Assembly (NCBI GenBank): GCA_950073835.1
Contig: CATMRP010000014.1
Span: forward strand, 1 to 51,775
Direction of reading: 5' to 3'
DNA length: 51,775 nt
Origin: an uncultured Alteromonadaceae bacterium
GTDB lineage: Bacteria > Pseudomonadota > Gammaproteobacteria > Enterobacterales > Alteromonadaceae
Under the pieces are notes generated by a model. The model saw only the letters and a program-made list of their open reading frames with translations. It had not been told where the DNA came from and did not search any database. Shown here piece after piece: positions 36,826-46,880 of the stretch. How positions within the stretch are numbered: position 1 is the first letter of the stretch; the number at the start of each line of letters is the position of its first letter. The position numbers were made by a program, and so were the translations under genes.

Positions 36826-38063
36826 AAGACGTACCGGAAATGAAATTTGCATTTCTGAATGAATACCTTGATCTCGCTGATAAAAATAATATTCCCGTAA
36901 AGTACGTTGTTCATTATTACAATGTAATCAGTTATATACTTTATGTATTAGGTGATGAAAGCCTGGTTGAACCTTTTACTAACCATTACTTGCAATATGC
37001 CTTAAGTACTGGCGTGCCCTCTGAAATATTTTTTGCCTACCTGAAAAAAGCCCAGCAATTGACACTGGCTCGTCACTCACAGGAAGGCTTGCAGCTCATT
37101 CAACGAGCCCGCCCGTTTCAAAACAGCGTGTCGAAACGGTGGCAATTACAATTATCGCTACTTGAGGCAGAACAACTAGCCATTCTTGGCCGCCTTACTG
37201 AGGCAGAAAGTGCCCTGGCTGTAATTTTAAGCGAACTCAATGTCTATGAAGCTGAACCGCCACCCGATATAAATAGGATCAAAGCATTAATTCAGTTGCA
37301 AAAGCAAGATTTTGACAATGCATTGCTTGAAATCACCGATGTATTTCAAAGCTACCGCAATATTCTAAATGTTGATCGCCTGAACTACTTGCGTGAGATT
37401 AACACCTTGCGGCAGAAGGAACACCTCGCTTACATAGATTCTGAGGAGAACTTAAGCCAGGTAGAATTCCGTAATAATCTGCTGACTGGCGCGATCGCAT
37501 TAATTTCGCTCCTTCTAGCCGTGCTGGCTGTGTTGATGATTAAACAGCGCAAAATCCACTATACCCTTGTTGCACTCAGTCAGCGCGACAGTTTAACCCA
37601 AATGTTTAATAGAGGTTACTGGCAGGAATGTCTGGAACACATTCTGGGGCAACAACGGCAATCTCCGGACACTGAAAGTTGTTTATTGCTAATAGACGTC
37701 GATCATTTTAAACAAATTAGTGATAAGTACGGCCACACAACCGGCGACTCTGTGTTGAAACAGGTCGCTAGACTCATTCTTGAATCGATCAGGCAGTCTG
37801 ATTATGCCGGCCGCTATGGCGGCGAAGAATTTGCCCTTATTCTGACTGCGACTCCGATTGAAAAGGCCAACGAAATAGCCGAGCGACTTCGTAAGAATAT
37901 TGCTGGTTTCGAATTTGATGGTATCGATGGTGTAATAACAGTAAGCATAGGGATAGCGAAGTTTGACAGCGCATTTGTCAGTATCACTGATTGGATAAAT
38001 GCCGCCGATTCAGCACTGTACAAAGCCAAACGACAGGGCCGGAACAAAGTGGTCTTTTTCTGA
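36810..38063 (+). CDS. Diguanylate cyclase (GGDEF), C-terminal part of a split gene
   Basis: The 417-residue frame opens with TPR-like helices (about 1-210), then one membrane span (LLTGAIALISLLLAVLAVLMI) and a GGDEF domain. The active site reads YGGEEF, and RQSD five residues before it is an intact RxxD inhibitory site, so cyclase activity is likely if expressed. The start at 36810 overlaps the preceding frame by 16 bases and has no signal peptide, so if translated separately the sensor part could not reach the periplasm. This supports a single ancestral gene broken by a one-base loss between 36780 and 36825. The gene converges with the next, 12 bases apart. Confidence 0.85.
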   Translation: MSYVVEDVPEMKFAFLNEYLDLADKNNIPVKYVVHYYNVISYILYVLGDESLVEPFTNHYLQYALSTGVPSEIFFAYLKKAQQLTLARHSQEGLQLIQRARPFQNSVSKRWQLQLSLLEAEQLAILGRLTEAESALAVILSELNVYEAEPPPDINRIKALIQLQKQDFDNALLEITDVFQSYRNILNVDRLNYLREINTLRQKEHLAYIDSEENLSQVEFRNNLLTGAIALISLLLAVLAVLMIKQRKIHYTLVALSQRDSLTQMFNRGYWQECLEHILGQQRQSPDTESCLLLIDVDHFKQISDKYGHTTGDSVLKQVARLILESIRQSDYAGRYGGEEFALILTATPIEKANEIAERLRKNIAGFEFDGIDGVITVSIGIAKFDSAFVSITDWINAADSALYKAKRQGRNKVVFF

Positions 38064-38075
38064 TAAAGCAATAAT

Positions 38076-38801
38076 TTACTTAATAATTCCGTTCGTTTTT
38101 TTAAGGCGCCGCAGACCTTCGTCAAACAAGTTAATTTTGGCTTCGAGATTTTCGGCTTTGGATGAAAATGCCACATAGATATCACTAATATGATTTAGCT
38201 TACCTTTGCGGATCGCGTCCTGTGGTAATTGCATGGTGGCCAGCGTGTAAGAAGCCACATCGTCGAACATTATCGCCATATGCACCTTGTTTTCCAGCAA
38301 CATATTGATTATCTGGCGCTGATTGGCCACCCTTACTTCTTTAAATCGCTTCCGGTGAGCTTCATAACGGTCGCCATATTCATAGCCAGTAATCAGTGCG
38401 ATGTTTATGCCACCGGGAAACTTATCTACACTGGCATAATCAAAGGTTGAGCCCCGGGGGTAATAGAATGACGCTTTGGCCTGAAACAACGGCTCGTTAC
38501 CAAATACGAATCGTTGCAGGGTATTTTTTTGCAGCGTGACATTATACGCCCCGTCTACCTGGCCATTTTCGGCCATTTTCAATGCTCTGGCGTAGGGCAC
38601 CGTAATAAATGTGGCGGTTGACCCGCTGTAGGAAAGTGCCTGTTCAATAATATCACGCGATAGCCCTCTGCCATCGGCCCTGGCAAACGGTGGCCAGCTG
38701 TTTTCGGCCGCAAACGTAAATGTTTCACCGGCCATCACCCAGCGGGATAAAGCCAAACAAGTAATAGCCAGGATCCAATGCTTTTTAATAGATGAATACA
38801 A
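38076..38801 (-). CDS. Periplasmic solute-binding-protein-like (orphan, transporter substrate-binding domain)
   Basis: About 241 residues from the TTG at 38801, which has AAAGG 8 bases upstream; an earlier in-frame TTG (38822) lacks a site. After a signal peptide (HWILAITCLALSRWVMAGE) come family-3 binding-protein elements: TFAAENSWPPFARADGRGLSRDIIEQAL, VPYARALKMAENGQVDGAYNVT and LLENKVHMAIMFDD. No transporter is adjacent; it faces the split diguanylate cyclase gene. It resembles the gene at 13120-13917 in design and may be a sensing or scavenging protein. Confidence 0.7.
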   Translation of the reverse strand: MYSSIKKHWILAITCLALSRWVMAGETFTFAAENSWPPFARADGRGLSRDIIEQALSYSGSTATFITVPYARALKMAENGQVDGAYNVTLQKNTLQRFVFGNEPLFQAKASFYYPRGSTFDYASVDKFPGGINIALITGYEYGDRYEAHRKRFKEVRVANQRQIINMLLENKVHMAIMFDDVASYTLATMQLPQDAIRKGKLNHISDIYVAFSSKAENLEAKINLFDEGLRRLKKTNGIIK

Positions 38802-39005
38802 GGGCAAAACCTTTAAATACAACGCGTCAAAAGTAAGCGAAACAGGCCAGTATTACTTAGAACACCGGCATCTTATAGCTATTTTAGATCTATCTCATTG
38901 ATAAAACATCATATAAATGTAGTAATGTTGGCTGAGTGACTCACAAAAAAGCACGTTAAAGCGGCGCTAACTTACAGTGCAAAGATACCCCCGCATTATC
39001 ACCGG

Positions 39006-39362
39006 CTAACTTTTCGCCGCTAACGGAAACACCTCAAATGTCACGCCTTCGGCACCGGTTTGCATAAAATTACGAATATTGGCATGGTCTGAACCAGCAG
39101 GGTTACCCTGTACATCGTCACGGTAGTAGTTGCCAAAGAGTGCCAGGGTTTGTTCGTTGGTCAGCTCAAGGTATTGACCCAGTGCCAGTAGTTTGCAGGA
39201 ACCATTGTTCTGATTTGCGTCATTCTGCACTTTTCCATTGGTAAATGCCGTCGGGGTAAAGATGAAGTTTGCTTCGATAAAAGCAATGATATCCTGAAAT
39301 TCGATGCGCTCCGGCGCGCTGTTAAGTTGTTCTAAAAGTACTTGCTGATTGCGGTAAACCAC
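39006..39362 (-). CDS. HopJ-family protein
   Basis: A 118-residue cytosolic protein matching the HopJ type III effector family by its pattern: IEFQDIIAFIEANFIFTPTAFTNG, then SCKLLALGQYLELTNEQTLALFGNYYRDDV and HANIRNFM, GVTFE. The family name comes from a Pseudomonas syringae effector screen, but chromosomal copies are widespread in marine gammaproteobacteria that lack type III secretion; none is visible here. The start is GTG with GGAGA upstream. Function is unknown. Confidence 0.85.
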   Translation of the reverse strand: MVYRNQQVLLEQLNSAPERIEFQDIIAFIEANFIFTPTAFTNGKVQNDANQNNGSCKLLALGQYLELTNEQTLALFGNYYRDDVQGNPAGSDHANIRNFMQTGAEGVTFEVFPLAAKS

Positions 39363-39617
39363 TGGTATCTCCTCTGAATAGTCACATATTTACTGAAAAT
39401 TTTGCGCGCTATTAAAGCAGATTCTCTTGCATATACCTATTTCAAAATACTGATCAAAAGTTTCTCTCTGGCAGTACAGATACAGGCAGTTAAAGCTAAT
39501 TCCACACGATCAGGCAATAGCCAGATAGGATCAGGCACGTGGGCTTCTGCATCATACTGCATAATATACCGCAGGCTACTAAAGCACTTTTTAACGACCA
39601 GAAAAAGAGGTAACACT

Positions 39618-40667
39618 ATGAAAACAGTTGGCTACGCTGCATTCTCCAACGATGCTCACATGAAACCCTATCATTTTGAGCGCCGTGATCTGCGCGCCAA
39701 TGATGTTGCAATTGAAATTTTATATTGTGGTGTATGTCACTCAGATTTACACACGGTAAACGGTGACTGGGGTCCGCAACCCTACCCTTTAATTCCGGGG
39801 CATGAAATTGTTGGTGCGGTTACCGCTATTGGTGACGATGTGAAAAACTATAAAGTGGGTCAAAATGTGGCGGTTGGCTGCATGGTAGACAGCTGCCAGG
39901 AATGTGACCAGTGTCACAATCACGAAGAGCAATTCTGCCGTAACGGCATGACCCCTACCTACGGTGCACCGGATCGAATCTCGGGTGACACCACCCAGGG
40001 CGGCTACTCCAAGCACATTGTAGTGCGTGAGGAGTTTGTTCTGAACGTGCCAGAAGGCATGGATCTGGCGAAAACGGCGCCCATTCTTTGTGCCGGTATC
40101 ACCACCTTTTCTCCGCTACGCACCTGGGGGGTTAAACAAGGTACCCGCGTTGGCGTAATTGGCCTGGGTGGTCTTGGTCATATGGCCGTTAAGCTGGCTG
40201 CCGCCATGGGCGCAGAAGTAACAGCCATCAGCCGTTCCAACAAAAAAGAAACGGAAGCGAAAGCCATGGGTGCTAAAGACATGCTGGTATCTACTGATGA
40301 AGATGCAATGAAAGCCGCTGCTAACTCGTTCGATCTGATCATCGATACCGCACCGGTTAAGCACGACGTAGGGCAATACGCACCGCTTCTGGACATCGAT
40401 GGCACTATTGTTATTGTAGGTCAGGTTGGCCCGATGGAAGAGCTGATGACGCCACCACTGGTAATGGGGCGTCGCCGGGTCGCAGGCTCCTTAATTGGTG
40501 GCATAAAGGAAACGCAGGAAGTGCTGGATTTCTGCGCGGAGCACGGTATTTATCCCGACTGCCAAATGATTAAAATGGATGAAATTAACGGCGCCTTTGA
40601 AACCCTGGCTAAGGGCGATCTGGCACAGCGTTTTGTTATCGACATGGCGTCTCTGAGCGCCGAGTAA
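39618..40667 (+). CDS. Zinc-dependent NADP alcohol/aldehyde dehydrogenase, YahK-like
   Basis: The ATG at 39618 (MKTVGYAAFSNDAH) has AAAGAGG upstream and gives 349 residues, the family length; a longer open frame to 39402 has no coding character. Catalytic-zinc ligands lie in CGVCHSDLH and GHEIVG, the structural-zinc Cys set in SCQECDQCHNHEEQFC, and the dinucleotide fold in GLGGLGHMAVKLA, with Arg/Ser after it (ISRSNKK) that favours NADP. The cinnamyl-alcohol-dehydrogenase group reduces broad aldehydes, including furfural-like and fatty aldehydes. A strong bidirectional terminator separates it from gdhA. Confidence 0.93.
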   Translation: MKTVGYAAFSNDAHMKPYHFERRDLRANDVAIEILYCGVCHSDLHTVNGDWGPQPYPLIPGHEIVGAVTAIGDDVKNYKVGQNVAVGCMVDSCQECDQCHNHEEQFCRNGMTPTYGAPDRISGDTTQGGYSKHIVVREEFVLNVPEGMDLAKTAPILCAGITTFSPLRTWGVKQGTRVGVIGLGGLGHMAVKLAAAMGAEVTAISRSNKKETEAKAMGAKDMLVSTDEDAMKAAANSFDLIIDTAPVKHDVGQYAPLLDIDGTIVIVGQVGPMEELMTPPLVMGRRRVAGSLIGGIKETQEVLDFCAEHGIYPDCQMIKMDEINGAFETLAKGDLAQRFVIDMASLSAE

Positions 40668-40694
40668 ACACACTTTGGCATAAGCAAATCGTTC

Positions 40695-40726
40695 AAAAAA
40701 GCAGCGCGTCATTGCGCTGCTTTTTT
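40695..40726. terminator. Bidirectional Rho-independent terminator
   Basis: AAAAAAGCAGCGC (40695-40707) and GCGCTGCTTTTTT (40714-40726) form a 13-base perfect stem with loop GTCATT. It serves the alcohol dehydrogenase on the plus strand and gdhA on the minus strand. Confidence 0.93.
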
Positions 40727-40745
40727 ATGCCTGTTGTTAAGGGAA

Positions 40746-42086
40746 TTAAACGCCCTGAGCCACCATGGCATTGGCAAGCTGCCTGAAGGCGGTGATGTTT
40801 GCGCCTTTAGCATAATTAACCTTATCGTTTTCTTTACCTTCTTCGGCACAGCGGTCGTGAATATAGGTCATAATGGCTTTGAGTTCGTCATCAAGCCGGG
40901 CGAAGGTTTTACGCTCAAAAGCGGCATTTTGCGACATCTCCATACCCGACATTGCAACGCCTCCGGCATTCGCCGCTTTACCCGGTACAAACACTATACC
41001 AGCATCGGCGATCAGCGTTTTGGCCTCATGGGTAGTCGGCATGTTGGCGCCTTCCAGTAGGTATTTACAGTGGTTGTCTGCCAGACGTTTTGCCGATGGC
41101 TCATCCAGTTCATTCTGGGTGGCGCACGGCAATGCTACATCGCAGCCGCAGCCCCAGGGCTTTTCATCGCTTAACCAGCTCCCTCCGCGTTTTTCAGCCA
41201 GCGCAGTAAGAATATTATCTTCGTTCATGCGGTTATCAATGGCCCATTGAATATCAGCACTGCTCAGGCCCTCTTCCTTGATTAAACTGCCACGACTGTT
41301 AGATAAACTGATCACCGTACCACCTAACTCAGCGGCTTTGAGCGCTGCATGCAAAGCTACATTACCGGCACCCGAGATAGCTATCCGCTTACCTTCAATC
41401 TTGTCATCGTGATGCTTCAGTACGCACTGCAGCATATAAATTAAGCCAAAGCCTGTGGCTTCGGTACGCACGTGGCTGCCACCAAAATCGATGTCTTTGC
41501 CGGTAAGGCTGCCGCCGAATTCGTTGTGCATGCGGCGGTACTGGCCATACAGAAAGCCGATTTCGCGGGCGCCTACATTAATGTCGCCAGCAGGTACGTC
41601 GGTACGCGGGCCAATATGGCGCTGCAATTCCTCCATAAAAGCCTGACAAAAACGCATAATTTCGTTATCGCTGCGGCCTTTCGGGTTAAACTCCGAGCCG
41701 CCTTTGGCACCGCCCATAGGTAAGCCAGTCAGCGCATTCTTAAAAGACTGCTCAAAAGCCAGAAACTTCAGTACCGACTCGTTAACCGTGGGATGAAAAC
41801 GTAAACCACCTTTATAGGGGCCAATCAGGCCACTGTGTTGCACCCGCCAGCCCCGGTTAACCTCTACCTCGCCATTGTCATTCATCCAGTGTACGGCAAA
41901 ATGCACTACCCGCTCGGGCTCACTCAGACGTTTAAGTACGTTATAGCGCTTATACTCTGCATGCGCATTGTAAATCGGCATTACATCGGCAGCGAGCTCT
42001 TTGGTGGCCTGCAAGTATTCCGGGTGATGCGGGTACCGGCTTTCAATCCACTGGTTAAACTCGTCTAAATTCGATTTCGCTGTCAT
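40746..42086 (-). CDS. gdhA: NADP-specific glutamate dehydrogenase
   Basis: A 446-residue hexameric-class GDH. It has the substrate-binding lysine motif LPMGGAKGGSEF, PAGDINVGAREIGFLYGQYRRM, ISGAGNVALHAALKAAELG (nucleotide fold) and EGANMPTTHEA, closely like enteric GdhA. It catalyses the reductive amination of 2-oxoglutarate with ammonium. ATG has AAAGGA upstream, and the bidirectional terminator closes the gene. The upstream 237 bases to the divergent sensor gene hold no recognised element. Confidence 0.95.
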   Translation of the reverse strand: MTAKSNLDEFNQWIESRYPHHPEYLQATKELAADVMPIYNAHAEYKRYNVLKRLSEPERVVHFAVHWMNDNGEVEVNRGWRVQHSGLIGPYKGGLRFHPTVNESVLKFLAFEQSFKNALTGLPMGGAKGGSEFNPKGRSDNEIMRFCQAFMEELQRHIGPRTDVPAGDINVGAREIGFLYGQYRRMHNEFGGSLTGKDIDFGGSHVRTEATGFGLIYMLQCVLKHHDDKIEGKRIAISGAGNVALHAALKAAELGGTVISLSNSRGSLIKEEGLSSADIQWAIDNRMNEDNILTALAEKRGGSWLSDEKPWGCGCDVALPCATQNELDEPSAKRLADNHCKYLLEGANMPTTHEAKTLIADAGIVFVPGKAANAGGVAMSGMEMSQNAAFERKTFARLDDELKAIMTYIHDRCAEEGKENDKVNYAKGANITAFRQLANAMVAQGV

Positions 42087-42326
42087 ACCAATCCTTTAAA
42101 TAATACAAAACACCCGATTTGTACTGGTTTTTCGCTATGTCTGATCATTTTCCAATACCAGCGCCTGAGGTAAGATTTTTGATCCGGTAAAAAGCTGACC
42201 GATTGTGCAGGTAATCCTTACCTTGGCGATTGGCACGCACACGATTACACCTTATACTAAAGGCCTAATTTTCCGACAGTTGTAAATGCGCCGTTTGTCG
42301 CCGGGTATTTTGCAAGCAAAGTAGTG

Positions 42327-45300
42327 ATGAATGTGGTGCGTGCTTTGTCTATTTCTAAACGTCTTTTGAAACCTCTGAACCTCCTCTGGCTTGCGCTATA
42401 CGTTTGCGCAGCAGTTCACGCCAGCGAGAATCAATGGCAATCCCGTGCGCAGCCGGTGTTTCTGTCGCCGCTGGGCAATTCCACGCCCTTAGAGGGGCAA
42501 ATAGATAGCATACTGGAAGACCAACAGGGCTTTATCTGGTTAGTTGCAGCTAATGGTTTGTGGCGCTGGGATTCACAATCGCTGATACCCGCACAATTTA
42601 AAAGTACCGGTGACGAGGTTACCGCCCCTCAGGTTAACTCTGGATTCAGCGATGCCAGGGGTCGTATCTGGATTGGCACCAGCAACGGCTTGTACCGCCT
42701 CATCCCTGGCACCAGCTCGTTTAATGCTGTTGCTCCCAACCAGCTGCAGGGCATCACCGTGCAGGCTGGCGCGCTAGTTAGCTTGCCACACACAGACCTT
42801 GTCATACTCGCCAGCGACCGCGCGCTATATCAGTTTGATACGGCTTCAGAGCAACTTAGCCAACTTCACATTACGCCGGATGCGCGGATCCATGCTATCC
42901 ATGTAACCCCGGCCAAAGCGCTTTGGGTGGGGACCGACAAAGGCTTATACCGCAGTGAACTGAGCAATAATCGGTTTGCACCACTGCAAGCTGAACCGCA
43001 CTTCCCTGAAGGTATCAGGGTCAGCACTATTACCACCACGGCGACCGGAAACCTTGTGGTAGGCACTGCCGCCGAGGGCTTGTTTGTTCAGACTGAAGCG
43101 GCCAGGTTCACTCATTACACCCTCGCTCAGGATGCCAGCCCCTGGTTGTTTGCGGTTACCGAAATTCGCCCCGATGTATTGCTGATAGGTACCTTTGGTG
43201 ATGGGCTGATTGAGTTTAATTTAGCGAACCAATCGACGCGCCGCTTCCGGCACAACCGTTTATTACCGGCCAGCCTGAGCGATAATGACATCTGGTCGTT
43301 ATTTTATGACTCCAGAGGATTAGTATGGATTGGCAGTGGCGCCACGCTTAATGTTTATGATGCCGGCAATGTTGCCGTTTCACATATTTTTGGTGACAGC
43401 GGGCAACCCGGAGATTTGAAGAGTCGGAAAGTACATGCGGTTCAGGCAGTCGGGAATAAACTCATTGTCGGTGCTGGCGACCAGGGGCTGGAAGAGTTCA
43501 CTGCCGACCAAGGCAGCACCCGGCAACTGTGGCAAAACGGCACCGATCCGGTGGAAACCTTATTTGCTGATCCGTCGGATACTCTTTATGCTTCGGCGAA
43601 TTTCGCATCGGTGATTATCCCCCCAGGAAGTGAACAGCCTTTACCACTAAACGTAGACGGTAGGAATGCATCTACGTTTACTACCGCTCTGGCCAGCTCA
43701 TCCAAGGCATTGTGGATAGGTGGTACCGATGGTTTATGGCAACAGCCAGCGATAGCGACTGAGCCAACTGTGCAGTTACTGCCGGAGCAGTTTAGTGAGC
43801 GTCGCGTGGCATCGCTGCTGGCAACAGCTGATTCACTTTGGGTCGGTAGCTGGCAAGGCTTACTGCACGGCAAGCTTACCAATGGGTTGCTTAACAGTGG
43901 AGATATTAAAGCGGTAAACCATCCGCGTCTGGCGCAACAATTTATTGCCGACTTATATGCCGATAGTCTCGGTCAACTGTGGGTGGCAACCAGCGGTAGC
44001 GGATTGTTTGTACTCACCACGGATAATCACTGGCTTGAATTCACTACTGCCGTTGGCCTGCCCGGCGACAATGTTATAGCCATCGCCGGTGAGAGTGATA
44101 ATCAGGTATGGGTAGGCACATCGCGCGGGATTGCGGCCATCGATATTGAACAAAAACACTTACGTGTGATAACCGCCGGACCTGTTGCCGTAAACAGCCC
44201 TTACTCCCGTGCTGCTGCCACAATGACAGCGGCGGGCGATCTGGTATTTGGCGGTAAGAATGGCCTGACTATCATCTCTCCGGGAGAATTACCTCGCCAG
44301 ATTAGGCCTTTAGCCCTGAACTTTACGCAACTGGAAGTCATTACTGCGGATAACCGCAAGGTTCACCCGGCCGCCACACAGGCGCACATTAAAATCAGTG
44401 CACAACCCAAACGTATTTCATTTGAATTTGTCGCACTGGACTTCCTTGACCCGGATCATTTGCAATACCGCTATCGCCTGGCCACAAGTGAGGACAGCTG
44501 GACACGTCTCGATGCTGACCACCGCATTGTTACGCTCACCGATCCGGCCCCGGGCGAGTACGTACTGGAACTGCAATACTCCGACAACGGCACAACCTGG
44601 CAACAGGCAACGCTCAGCCAGCGATTTACTGTGCTTCCCGCGTGGTATCAGACTATCTATGCCAGCATGGCCAGCCTGTTGCTGTTGGCCATTGCTATTT
44701 TTGTTTTGCATCAGTTAGGTCTGCGCCATTACCGCCACCGCCAAAATGTGCTGGAGCAAAAAATTGCCGAGCGCACGGCTGAACTATTAAGCGCTAATGA
44801 GAAACTCAGTGAGCAGGCCCTTGCCCTTGAAAAAGCCAGCTTAACTGATGCACTAACCGGTTTACATAACCGGCGTTTCTTAAACCAGAACATACAGCGG
44901 GATATCAGCCGCATAAATCGTTACTACAAAGACTGCCAGGCCACCAATACGCCCCCGGGTAATCAGTCTGATACATTATTTTTTATTATCGACCTGGATC
45001 ATTTCAAGCGCATTAACGATAACTATGGCCACCAGGCGGGTGATGCGGTACTGGTAGCAACCCAAAAGCGGCTGTCGGCCATTTTCCGCGACAGTGACTA
45101 TCTGGTGCGCTGGGGTGGCGAGGAATTTTTGGCGGTAGTACAGGATACGCCTCGGGAAGAAGCTTATCTGCTGGCCGAGCGTATAGTCGATGCAGTGAAC
45201 AGCAGTGATATGAGTATTAACAGGCACACGCAACTAAAGGTAACCTGCTCGGTAGGCTTCGCCGCTTATCCTCTGCACCAGCACCGCTTTACCTTTTTTG

Positions 45301-45479
45301 ACTGGCAGAGCACCGTTGGCATTGCCGATGCGGCGTTGTACGGTGCCAAACGCCGTGGTCGCGATACCTGGATGGGCATTACCGGCATTCGGTCTACGGT
45401 ATCCGACAGCAGCCTGGAACTTATCAAACAGCAACCCGCACGCATCTTCGATCATGCTAACGTCCTGGTTCGTCAGTAA
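42327..45479 (+). CDS. Two-component-type propeller sensor with GGDEF output (diguanylate cyclase)
   Basis: A very large 1050-residue protein. After a signal peptide (LLWLALYVCAAVHA) there are two propellers made of 'two-component regulator propeller' repeats (ILEDQQGFIWLVAANGLWRW, DARGRIWIGTSNGLYRL, LWVGTDKGLYRS and more) to about residue 650. A Y_Y_Y domain (QYRYRLATSEDSWTRLD) follows at about 690-765, then one span (LLLLAIAIFVLHQLGL), a coiled coil (KIAERTAELLSANEKLSEQALALEKAS) and GGDEF. The active site is WGGEEF with RDSD before it as RxxD. The layout replaces the histidine kinase of HTCS proteins with a cyclase. GTG at 42324 is another possible start. It converges with a glycosyltransferase gene 7 bases away. 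Confidence 0.92.
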   Translation: MNVVRALSISKRLLKPLNLLWLALYVCAAVHASENQWQSRAQPVFLSPLGNSTPLEGQIDSILEDQQGFIWLVAANGLWRWDSQSLIPAQFKSTGDEVTAPQVNSGFSDARGRIWIGTSNGLYRLIPGTSSFNAVAPNQLQGITVQAGALVSLPHTDLVILASDRALYQFDTASEQLSQLHITPDARIHAIHVTPAKALWVGTDKGLYRSELSNNRFAPLQAEPHFPEGIRVSTITTTATGNLVVGTAAEGLFVQTEAARFTHYTLAQDASPWLFAVTEIRPDVLLIGTFGDGLIEFNLANQSTRRFRHNRLLPASLSDNDIWSLFYDSRGLVWIGSGATLNVYDAGNVAVSHIFGDSGQPGDLKSRKVHAVQAVGNKLIVGAGDQGLEEFTADQGSTRQLWQNGTDPVETLFADPSDTLYASANFASVIIPPGSEQPLPLNVDGRNASTFTTALASSSKALWIGGTDGLWQQPAIATEPTVQLLPEQFSERRVASLLATADSLWVGSWQGLLHGKLTNGLLNSGDIKAVNHPRLAQQFIADLYADSLGQLWVATSGSGLFVLTTDNHWLEFTTAVGLPGDNVIAIAGESDNQVWVGTSRGIAAIDIEQKHLRVITAGPVAVNSPYSRAAATMTAAGDLVFGGKNGLTIISPGELPRQIRPLALNFTQLEVITADNRKVHPAATQAHIKISAQPKRISFEFVALDFLDPDHLQYRYRLATSEDSWTRLDADHRIVTLTDPAPGEYVLELQYSDNGTTWQQATLSQRFTVLPAWYQTIYASMASLLLLAIAIFVLHQLGLRHYRHRQNVLEQKIAERTAELLSANEKLSEQALALEKASLTDALTGLHNRRFLNQNIQRDISRINRYYKDCQATNTPPGNQSDTLFFIIDLDHFKRINDNYGHQAGDAVLVATQKRLSAIFRDSDYLVRWGGEEFLAVVQDTPREEAYLLAERIVDAVNSSDMSINRHTQLKVTCSVGFAAYPLHQHRFTFFDWQSTVGIADAALYGAKRRGRDTWMGITGIRSTVSDSSLELIKQQPARIFDHANVLVRQ

Positions 45480-45486
45480 TGCAGTA

Positions 45487-46353
45487 TTAGCTTTGCCTTT
45501 TGATATGCCGAATTGCCAGCATGTCTACCGGTGTATTACGGCCCCGGTACTGGTAACGGATAAGGTGAGCCAGTTCGCCGTAAAGTGCGGTAATTTCACC
45601 CGGCATCTGTGAGGGTTGCTTATCCTGCATGTAATGGAACAATAATTTAAGCTGATGTTCACGAACCTGATAGCGCACCAGGCGATTAAGCGCGGCCTGC
45701 CAGTGCCGCCAGTTGGTAACGCGCAGACCGTCGAAATAAAACTGCGCCGCAGGCACTACCCGAAGCCGTTTACTGGGCGCAAACAACTGCTGGTATTCAA
45801 TGCTGCCTTTGGTCAGGCAGGTTACTATAAAGTCTTCGCCAATCAGACCGGCGGGCAGCGTGATAGACTCTTCGCGAATTTCGTTTACCAACTCACCTCT
45901 CAGGGCGTAAAGCGCCCCTGCCAGCCGCCCCCAACGCTGCATATTAGTGAGCCATTTCACGCGGCTGCGACCATTGGCCGGCACCGCCGCTGTAGCCAGA
46001 ACATGGGAAGTATTCTGTAACGGCGCTAACAGTTCAGGCAACGCGTTGTCAGCCAGATAAATATCACCATCGACAAACACATGAAAATCCGCATCGCCGG
46101 ATAACGTTTGCACATAATGATTCCAGCTGGCGGCTTTATCGGCCCTGTCCAGCCACACGCCAATCACCTCTGGTTGGTTTGCACTTAGCCGGGTCACCAC
46201 ATCAGCGGTGTCATCGGTACAGCCATTTACCAACACATAAATGTACTGCAACCCCTCAGTGGCATGCGCCAGTATGCTCTCAAGGCAGCGGGTGATCCGC
46301 CGCGCTTCGTTATGGGCGAGTACCACTACATTATAAGAGCGAGTGCCTGACAT
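45487..46353 (-). CDS. Glycosyltransferase family 2
   Basis: The start is placed at the ATG at 46353 (MSGTRSYNVVVLAHNEA), with AGGA 6 bases before it; the open frame continues 29 codons upstream without a site. The GT-A fold shows VVVLAHNEARRITRCLESI, a VNGCTDDT nucleotide loop and the DxD-like VDGD metal motif. About 288 residues, soluble, without membrane spans; a long C-terminal region with many Arg and Gln. It probably adds a sugar to a cell-surface glycan; no polysaccharide cluster surrounds it, so the acceptor is unknown. Confidence 0.85.
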   Translation of the reverse strand: MSGTRSYNVVVLAHNEARRITRCLESILAHATEGLQYIYVLVNGCTDDTADVVTRLSANQPEVIGVWLDRADKAASWNHYVQTLSGDADFHVFVDGDIYLADNALPELLAPLQNTSHVLATAAVPANGRSRVKWLTNMQRWGRLAGALYALRGELVNEIREESITLPAGLIGEDFIVTCLTKGSIEYQQLFAPSKRLRVVPAAQFYFDGLRVTNWRHWQAALNRLVRYQVREHQLKLLFHYMQDKQPSQMPGEITALYGELAHLIRYQYRGRNTPVDMLAIRHIKRQS

Positions 46354-46880
46354 GTTTGTCCTTTTTTTAAGCATCTTATACCAATCTACCGGGTTAACCA
46401 GGCAGTTACAAATGTGCAGCCGTGATGTTCCCCCAGACAAACCACGATAAAACCATTAAACGGGCAAGAACAACGAAGATAAATCCTGATGACGAGAAAG
46501 GCCGGTTGAATCTGTTTGAACGTAAAGCCAGGTTACTATCGGTTAACCACATCATGAAGGAGAAGATCCGGTACCACAATTACCTTGCGTAATCTGTAAG
46601 AGTAAACCATTGGCCTCCCTGGCCGATAGGATCATGCTTAAATACCCGTTACGTAGAGTCAGCCAACGGCGAAAAGCGCAGCCTGATGTGGCGCCGCTGT
46701 GAGCGTGGTTAACTCAGCAGCTTGGCAATTTACGCCGCACCCGACGTTACAATTCAAAATGGCATAACTCACTGAATAAGCGGTAAGCGTTCGCAGCGAT
46801 TAAGACTCTGGCATTTTAGTTAAGGATAAGATTTAATAGCAGCCACGTTTAGCTGTTCACCAGGTAATCAGGGATTAAAC
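46354..46880. other. Long intergenic region upstream of the pilin gene
   Basis: A 527-base gap between the glycosyltransferase and pilin genes, divergent. No gene, tRNA or terminator is recognised. It must hold two promoters; the length suggests a long leader or control region for the pilin gene. Confidence 0.35.

Noticed and set aside
39006..39362. HopJ as evidence of type III secretion
   Set aside because: The family is common in bacteria without such a system, and no secretion genes are in the window.
39402..39617. N-terminal extension of the alcohol dehydrogenase
   Set aside because: The YahK-type proteins start at the ATG at 39618, which has a strong ribosome site; the upstream codons show no domain.
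46441..46880. tRNA or small RNA gene in the gap before the pilin
   Set aside because: No cloverleaf arms or acceptor end could be fitted; only short chance inverted repeats.
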